Shown here piece after piece: positions 14,082 through 18,885 of a stretch of 18,885 bases of DNA (position 1 is the first letter of the stretch; every line of letters begins with the position of its first letter). The notes beneath the pieces are model-generated. The model did not search any database, was not told where the DNA came from, and saw nothing but the letters and a program-made list of their open reading frames with translations. This stretch comes from Rickettsiales bacterium. GTDB lineage: Bacteria; Pseudomonadota; Alphaproteobacteria; Rickettsiales; UBA1997. Made by a program: the position numbers and the translations under genes. The stretch covers positions 1-18,885 of the forward strand of contig CANMEW010000014.1 in assembly GCA_947496905.1 (NCBI GenBank). Direction: 5' to 3'.

Positions 14082-15386
14082 CTATTTGCCAATACAAAAG
14101 CGTGAGAAAATTACGTCCAGAATATTTTCGACATCAACCTTGCCGGTAATTTTGCCAATCTCACGCGCAGTCATGCGTAGATCTTCGGCTGCGAGTTCAA
14201 TATTTTTTTGTAGAGAAAAATTTTGCAGATTTTCGGCGGCGTTTTGTAACGCACTGCGATACCTTTCTGCAGTAATTAGTGGGTAATTTTGATTGGGAAT
14301 TATTTCTAAAATTTTTTCCTCAAGCTTTTTTAAAAGCTCAGAAGTGTTGATGTTATTGGTTAAAGAGATGTCGATGTAATTTGAACTTTGCTGGTTTAAA
14401 TCGATTTTATTCACCACTAAAATAGTATTCTCATCAATTAAATGCTGGTCTTCCTCGCGCAAAATTGGATTAGTTGCGTCGAGTAAAAAAATTTTTAAAT
14501 CAGCTTCAGTGGCTTTTTTCAAGGCTCGACGGATTCCTTCAGCCTCAATTTTGTCAGATGTTTGACGAAGCCCAGCGGTGTCAGAAATTCTTACCGACAC
14601 CCCAGCAATCGACAAATGAACCTCAATCACATCACGAGTTGTACCAGCAATTTCAGAAACAATTGCCACCTCGCTGCGCGCTAAAAAATTAATCAAACTA
14701 GATTTTCCAACATTCGGTGCGCCAATAATGGCAAGGCTTAAGCCATCTTTAATTTTTTGACCAACCTTTCCGTCGTCGAGATGAGTCGTGATTTCTGTCA
14801 GTAATTTTTTTACATCCACCTCGACTTTATCGGTGATGTTCTTTGGCAAATCTTCGTCAGGGAAATCAATCGCCGCCTCCAACATTGCCGAAATTTCAAC
14901 CAAACGAAATCGCCAATTCTCGTAAATTTCTCCGAGACTTCCTTCCAGCTGACGAAGCGCTTGTTTGTGCTGTGCAGCAGTTTCTGCGGCGATTAAATCT
15001 GGAATTGCCTCAGCCTGAACTAGATCCAATTTTCCATTTAAAAATGCACGTTTGGAAAATTCTCCCGCCTCAGCAAGTCGTACATTTTTTTGCTGCGACA
15101 AAATTTCCAAAACTTTTTTTAGAATAAACGGAGAGGCATGAATGGAAATTTCAGCGACATCTTCGCCGGTAAAACTTTTTGGTGATTGAAAAAAAGAAAC
15201 CAAAACTTCGTCGATGATTTCAGAAGTTTTTGGGTCGGAAATTTTTTGAAATGAAATTTTCTGATGCTGCGGATTACCTTTAAAGCCAAGACTTTTCAAG
15301 CATTGAATTGTCGCAGGTCCAGAAATTCGAATCACCAAAATTCCGGCGCGAATTATTGAAGTAATTGGGGCAAAAATTGTGAACAT
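14082..15386 (-). CDS. mnmE: tRNA uridine-5-carboxymethylaminomethyl(34) synthesis GTPase MnmE
   Basis: MnmE works with MnmG to modify the wobble uridine of several tRNAs. It has an N-terminal tetrahydrofolate-binding domain (FTIFAPITS... to about residue 120), a helical domain (LRQLEGSLGEIYENWR) and the inserted G domain with G1 GAPNVGKSS, G2 GTTRD, G3 DTAGLR and G4 NKID. It ends with the required C-terminal FCIGK containing the catalytic cysteine. The usual N-terminal PGxGxIAVIR motif is altered to SIIRAGILVIR. The length of 434 residues is close to normal. The start is ATG 15386. Confidence 0.95.
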   Translation of the reverse strand: MFTIFAPITSIIRAGILVIRISGPATIQCLKSLGFKGNPQHQKISFQKISDPKTSEIIDEVLVSFFQSPKSFTGEDVAEISIHASPFILKKVLEILSQQKNVRLAEAGEFSKRAFLNGKLDLVQAEAIPDLIAAETAAQHKQALRQLEGSLGEIYENWRFRLVEISAMLEAAIDFPDEDLPKNITDKVEVDVKKLLTEITTHLDDGKVGQKIKDGLSLAIIGAPNVGKSSLINFLARSEVAIVSEIAGTTRDVIEVHLSIAGVSVRISDTAGLRQTSDKIEAEGIRRALKKATEADLKIFLLDATNPILREEDQHLIDENTILVVNKIDLNQQSSNYIDISLTNNINTSELLKKLEEKILEIIPNQNYPLITAERYRSALQNAAENLQNFSLQKNIELAAEDLRMTAREIGKITGKVDVENILDVIFSRFCIGK

Positions 15387-15766
15387 TCCAATCTTGATTC
15401 AAATTTTAAAAAATTTCGAGCTTACTCCTGCCTAGCTATTTTAGCTGAATCCGCGCCCAAGGCTGCTCTAAGACCTCTTGCTTAGAGCTGCAAGGTCTAA
15501 AGGTGATTGCCTAAAAATTACTAATTCCATTTTTGACAATCGACCACCTCCAAACCCTTGAAATTAGCGGGTCGAGTAAAAAGTCTAATTTTGCACAGCT
15601 GTGCAAAATCTTAAAATCTGACTTTTTTTCCAGCTAAAAATCTTCACCCTCAATTGAGCTGGAAATCAGAAAATTTCTTGCTTCCACAATTTCTAACCCC
15701 TTTTCTTTCGCGTCACACTAACTCGCTCGAGCCATGCAGCGCCCCTCTTCATCCAAATCCATTTTT
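15387..15766. other. Gene-free region with several inverted repeats
   Basis: This 380-bp divergent region lies between mnmE and an exported-protein gene. It holds an 8-bp stem GCTCTAAG/CTTAGAGC (15465-15488) that overlaps an alternative bulged stem AGACC.../...GGTCT (15471-15498). It also holds a perfect 22-bp palindrome centred between 15598 and 15599, and a 9-bp stem TTTCCAGCT/AGCTGGAAA (15627-15665). No tRNA or convincing promoter was found. An sRNA, leader or operator would fit, but none is proven. Confidence 0.6.
15588..15609. promoter_or_regulatory. Perfect 22-bp palindrome, candidate operator
   Basis: The two 11-base halves, ATTTTGCACAG and CTGTGCAAAAT, are exact reverse complements with no spacer. 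This form suits a dimeric repressor site rather than an RNA hairpin. It lies in the divergent promoter region between mnmE and the exported protein at 15767. No known regulator is assigned. Confidence 0.45.
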
Positions 15767-16279
15767 ATGAAAATCAAACTAGCAATCATTTGCGCAATTT
15801 TCAGCGCGACTATTTCTTCTTCATTCGCGAAAGAAAATCCAATCAAATCAATGACTGAAGAAAAAATCGGAAATTCTTCAGTCGTCAAAAGTGACTCCAG
15901 AGAAAAAATTCAGCCATTCGATTTTCAAAAATTATTCTCCGACGCGGAAACCTATTTCAAAGCTGCGAAGGCTTGGGAAAAAATTAAATGCGAACCAAAA
16001 AGTGGTTTCATTTGCACTAAGCACGAATGCGCAAAAAGAGACGTTAAAACTTTTGTAATTCTAGACAAAAAAGACAAAACCATCACTCGCTGCGAAGGAA
16101 AGACCTGCGAAACATTTCCTGCAAAATTCAACCAAACTGGCGTTTTCTTCAACGTACAAACCGAAGGTCCGATTGGAACTTTAGTCAGAGTTTTGGGCGA
16201 CAATCGTTACAAAGAAATCACCACAATTGGTCTTGATGCTTACATTGCCAATGGAGAATGCGAAATTGTCGTTAAGTAA
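15767..16279 (+). CDS. Exported protein of unknown function with six cysteines
   Basis: I choose ATG 15767 over the in-frame ATG at 15734. This start places a standard signal peptide (MKIKLAIICAIFSATISSSFA, cut before KENP) at the very N terminus and gives 170 residues. The mature protein has cysteine pairs in the pattern KCEPKSGFICTKHEC, RCEGKTC and GECE, plus a central block of beta-strand-like sequence. Disulfide formation in the periplasm is likely. I do not recognise a family. Its stop (TAA 16277-16279) is three bases before the next gene's GTG, so it probably forms the start of an operon with the IMPase-family gene. Confidence 0.75.
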   Translation: MKIKLAIICAIFSATISSSFAKENPIKSMTEEKIGNSSVVKSDSREKIQPFDFQKLFSDAETYFKAAKAWEKIKCEPKSGFICTKHECAKRDVKTFVILDKKDKTITRCEGKTCETFPAKFNQTGVFFNVQTEGPIGTLVRVLGDNRYKEITTIGLDAYIANGECEIVVK

Positions 16280-16282
16280 TAG

Positions 16283-17065
16283 GTGGTAGTCACTCCAGAG
16301 CTTGTAAATTTTTCTAATCACCTCGCCGACATCTCCGAGCAAATCGCCAAGAAATATTTTCGTTTAGAAAATGGCGAGGTCGCGAAGGGAGATGGCTCTC
16401 CTGTCACTGAAGCTGACCGCCAAATAGAAAAAATTATTCGCAGCGAAATAGAAAAAAAATTCCCCACACATGGAATCATCGGCGAAGAATACGGGACTCA
16501 CAATCTCGGCGCTGATTTCGTTTGGATTCTAGACCCCATTGATGGCACCTCCTCTTTCATCATCGGTCGCCCACTTTTCGGCACGCTCATTGCGCTCACT
16601 CACAAAGAAAAATCAGTTCTGGGAATCATGAATCAGCCAATTAGCGGTGAGCGCTGGATTGGCATTGATGGACAAGGATCATGGCTGAATGGCAAAAAAA
16701 ATAAAACCCGTAACTGCCTTGAATTGTCTGATGCCGTAATGTGCGCCAGCTCGTCGCATCACTTCCAAAATGAAGACGAAAAAATCTTAAAAAAAATTTC
16801 CGGACTAACAAAATACCAAAAATTGGGCGGGGTGATTTACGGCGGCGACTGCTACTCCTACGCCTCTCTTGCATCTGGCTTCATCGACATCGTAATTGAT
16901 CCCGGTCTAAAAGTTTACGATTACGCCGCACTCATTCCAATCATCGAAATGGCCGGTGGAGTCGTGACTGACTGGCATGGAAATGATCTGCAATTAAAAT
17001 CTGATGTAAGGTTAGTCGCATGTGGCAGCAAGGAGCTGCACAAGAAATTTTTGGAACTGATTTAA
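16283..17065 (+). CDS. Inositol monophosphatase family phosphatase, histidinol-phosphatase (HisN)-like
   Basis: This is a metal-dependent sugar/polyol phosphatase of the IMPase fold. The metal-binding motifs are GEEYG, WILDPIDGTSSFIIG and, near the C terminus, the variant VYDYAALIPIIEMAGGVVTDWHGN. The last motif, with YD-x-AAL-x-P-x-x-E-x-AGG-x-x-TDW, resembles the HisN-type histidinol-phosphatase subgroup more than SuhB or CysQ. No other histidine-biosynthesis gene is nearby, so the substrate is uncertain. The gene starts with GTG three bases after the exported-protein stop, and nhaA follows after 12 bases, indicating one transcript. The length of 260 residues is typical. Confidence 0.82.
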   Translation: MVVTPELVNFSNHLADISEQIAKKYFRLENGEVAKGDGSPVTEADRQIEKIIRSEIEKKFPTHGIIGEEYGTHNLGADFVWILDPIDGTSSFIIGRPLFGTLIALTHKEKSVLGIMNQPISGERWIGIDGQGSWLNGKKNKTRNCLELSDAVMCASSSHHFQNEDEKILKKISGLTKYQKLGGVIYGGDCYSYASLASGFIDIVIDPGLKVYDYAALIPIIEMAGGVVTDWHGNDLQLKSDVRLVACGSKELHKKFLELI

Positions 17066-17077
17066 GGGCGGCAGCTG

Positions 17078-18241
17078 ATGCATCACAAAATTAAAAAAAT
17101 CTTCGAGCTAGAAGCTCTCACTGGAATCTTGCTGCTCACCGCCTCCATTGCCTCTCTTCTCCTCGCTAATTCAAGCTACTTCTCGCCTTACCAAAATTTT
17201 CTCGCACTCGATTTACCGCTAAATTTCTTCGGCATTAACCAAGACCTAACCCTTCACGATTGGATCAATGACGCTTTGATGGCGGTATTTTTTTTGCTGA
17301 TTGGATTGGAGCTTAAGGAAGAAATTTTAGTCGGAGAACTTTCGAGTAAATCACGAGTGATGTTGCCAGCAATTGCTGCTTGTGGCGGGGTAATTGTGCC
17401 GGCTTTGATTTTTTATTTCTGCAACTTTGAGCAACCGCAAAACCTACGGGGATTTGCCATTCCAACCGCAACTGACATCGCTTTTGCTTACGGCGTAATT
17501 TGTCTTTTTGGGAAAAAAATTTCCAAATCTCTCAAGGTTTTTCTAATCTCCTTGGCAATATTTGACGATCTAATCGCCATCTTAATCATCGCCTTTTTTT
17601 ACACAGAAAATCTCGCCACAACTTATTTACTTTTCTCACTTCTAACCATCTCTGGACTGGCAATTCTAAATTTCAGGAGCTCCACCAAAATTTCTTTTTA
17701 CCTAATTTTGGGAATAATTTTGTGGCTGATGATCTTAAAATCTGGGATTCATCCAACCGTTGCTGGCATTGCTTTGGCAGCTTTTATTCCTCGTCAAAAA
17801 AATCTACTTCACGGGCTGATTAAAAAAATTGCGCCGACGGTAAATTTTTTAATCCTGCCGATTTTTGCCTTCACCAATAGCGGTGTAAAATTCGAGAATT
17901 TTTCTTCAGAAATTTTTACCAACCCATTGGTTTTTGGAATTATTTTTGGACTATTTTTTGGCAAACAAATCGGCGTGATGCTGTTCAGTTTTTTGGCAAT
18001 AAAATTTGGACTTACTCACTTGCCGCGCAGTCACAAAGGAGCTACGACTTGGTTCGAATTTTACGGAGTGGTAATTTTAACCGGCATTGGATTCACCATG
18101 AGTCTCTTCATCGGATCGCTAGCTTTTTTGAATAATCAGCTTGCTTTTGATGAGGTAAAAATCGGCGTTCTTTGCGGATCATTTTTATCCGCAATTTTTG
18201 GGATAATAATAATTAACGCAGCTCAAAGAAAGTTAGGTTGA
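17078..18241 (+). CDS. nhaA: Na+/H+ antiporter NhaA
   Basis: NhaA is an inner-membrane antiporter that exports Na+ in exchange for protons. The 387-residue protein has about 12 hydrophobic segments. Signature blocks are VFFLLIGLELKEE, PTATDIAFAYGV, and SLAIFDDLIAILIIAFFYT, which carries the paired ion-binding aspartates. GIHPTVAGIALAAFIPR and GVVILTGIGFTMSLFIGSLAF follow. The ATG is preceded by AAGGG at a plausible ribosome-binding distance, one of the few visible in this window. Its TGA stop overlaps the ATG of the ClC-like gene (TGATG). Confidence 0.95.
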   Translation: MHHKIKKIFELEALTGILLLTASIASLLLANSSYFSPYQNFLALDLPLNFFGINQDLTLHDWINDALMAVFFLLIGLELKEEILVGELSSKSRVMLPAIAACGGVIVPALIFYFCNFEQPQNLRGFAIPTATDIAFAYGVICLFGKKISKSLKVFLISLAIFDDLIAILIIAFFYTENLATTYLLFSLLTISGLAILNFRSSTKISFYLILGIILWLMILKSGIHPTVAGIALAAFIPRQKNLLHGLIKKIAPTVNFLILPIFAFTNSGVKFENFSSEIFTNPLVFGIIFGLFFGKQIGVMLFSFLAIKFGLTHLPRSHKGATTWFEFYGVVILTGIGFTMSLFIGSLAFLNNQLAFDEVKIGVLCGSFLSAIFGIIIINAAQRKLG

Positions 18242-18810
18242 TGACAAAATTGCGTTTCCAAAAAACTCAGAACATTGCCTTAGCAGCTTTGTTAGTGCTA
18301 CCACTATTAGTCACTACCGCAATTTTTATTACCAACTATTGCCACCTCTTTGACGGCGCTGGACTACTCGCTAAAAAAAGATTGCTAGACCATCCGGCAA
18401 TTTCTTTCTGCGTAACGCCGCTCTTCTTTTGGATGTCTGCTTACCTCTGTCGTCGCTATTCCCCTAACGCCGCAGGCGATCATTTTAAATCAGCAGTTAC
18501 TCAGCTAAAAAAAGATCCGAATGATTTTGAGAAGCTGTCGGCTTTTTTAAATATCCGTCTCGTGATTGTAAAAACAGTCAGCTCTTTGCTTTCTAGTTTT
18601 GGGGGAGGAGCATTGGGGAAAGAGGGTCCATCGGTTCACATGTCAGCAGGAATTTTTGCAATATTCGCCAACGCTTACGCAAAATTTCTGCCCAAAATTA
18701 ATTTGGATGCTTGGGTTATTTCCGGAAGTGCGGTAGGTCTAACTTTAGCCTTTAACGCACCAATTGCCGGAATCATTTTCGCTGTTGAGAAGATAAGTAG
18801 TCGCCGCTGA
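18241..18810 (+). pseudogene. ClC-type chloride channel/antiporter, prematurely ended
   Basis: The 189-residue frame contains the N-terminal part of a ClC protein: hydrophobic helices, the selectivity-filter motif GGGALGKEGPSVHMSAG (GKEGP) and AFNAPIAGIIFAVEK from the following helix. It then ends at TGA after KISSRR. A full ClC needs about 200 more residues, including the later GxFxP motif and conserved tyrosine, so this product is unlikely to work. The 75 bases after the stop show no ClC-like continuation in any plus frame. The ATG overlaps the nhaA stop (TGATG); an in-frame TTG just before is less likely. It could be a decayed gene or a frameshift near 18795. Confidence 0.75.
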
Positions 18811-18885
18811 AGAACCCATCTCCACCCTCAACATTTCCCAAACCGATAGAATTTCGGTAAAAAAATCTCCAACAGATGGAATAAA
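18745..18885 (-). other. Possible 3' end of a convergent gene entering from the right
   Basis: On the minus strand a frame is open from the window edge to TAA at 18747-18745 (46 codons). It begins FIPSVGDFFTEILSVWEM and ends NDSGNWCVKG. The part outside the ClC frame has ordinary protein composition. If real, it would overlap the 3' end of the broken ClC gene, like the other convergent overlaps here. It is too short to identify. Confidence 0.25.

Noticed and set aside
15465..15498. tRNA gene
   Set aside because: No cloverleaf, acceptor stem or T-loop could be assembled; only simple overlapping hairpins are present.
15627..15665. Intrinsic terminator
   Set aside because: The 9-bp stem has no T run downstream on either strand; the only T run precedes it on the plus strand.

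Overview
This window looks like a compact, AT-rich alphaproteobacterial chromosome, possibly Rickettsiales-like. The gene families and the scarcity of clear Shine-Dalgarno sites fit, but no rRNA or other taxonomic marker is present, so the placement is an inference. Most genes are housekeeping: zinc uptake (znuC, znuA), a MurU-like nucleotidyltransferase, phosphoglycerate kinase, a small unknown protein coupled to an alpha/beta hydrolase, anmK, holB, an alanine-rich exported protein, a UvrD/PcrA helicase, tsaB, apaG, a GspE/PilB ATPase, mnmE, an exported cysteine-containing protein, an inositol-monophosphatase-family enzyme, nhaA, and a ClC-type channel gene that ends prematurely.

Layout. Bases 1-726 are a graveyard of repeats and broken genes: a 48-bp repeat array, the C-terminal end of a transposase gene split by a 276-bp MITE-like element, and what looks like the first codons of moaC fused to that transposase, just downstream of znuC. 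Bases 727-2434 hold the divergent znuC/znuA pair. Bases 2484-7480 hold two convergent gene pairs whose 3' ends overlap (murU/pgk and hydrolase/anmK), with holB upstream of anmK. Bases 7515-10984 hold the Ala-rich protein, uvrD and tsaB. Bases 10319-13203 form a minus-strand operon, pilB-like > apaG > tsaB. Bases 13204-13570 are a second repeat island. Bases 13571-15386 hold mnmE and a short Arg-rich ORF. Bases 15387-15766 are gene-free but rich in inverted repeats. A plus-strand run (exported protein, IMPase, nhaA, clc) reaches the end.

The most unusual element is a composite repeat seen three times (1-189, 2384-2481, 13207-13413). Each copy has one or more 48-bp units carrying two GC-rich hairpins, then a GGGGAACCCC-like link, then a segment of about 60-70 bp bounded by inverted arms of the type ATACCGAATCTGATT / AATCAGATTCGGTAT. 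In two of the three copies the last arm ends 2-3 bases before a start codon (murU-like and pilB-like), in the same orientation relative to the gene. In one copy the repeat also supplies the last codons and the stop of znuA. The family may be a mobile palindromic element, a 5' leader, or both. Separately, two MITE-like elements with GGAACCTCTG-type ends and TTAA targets are present. Removing one of them restores a continuous reading frame.
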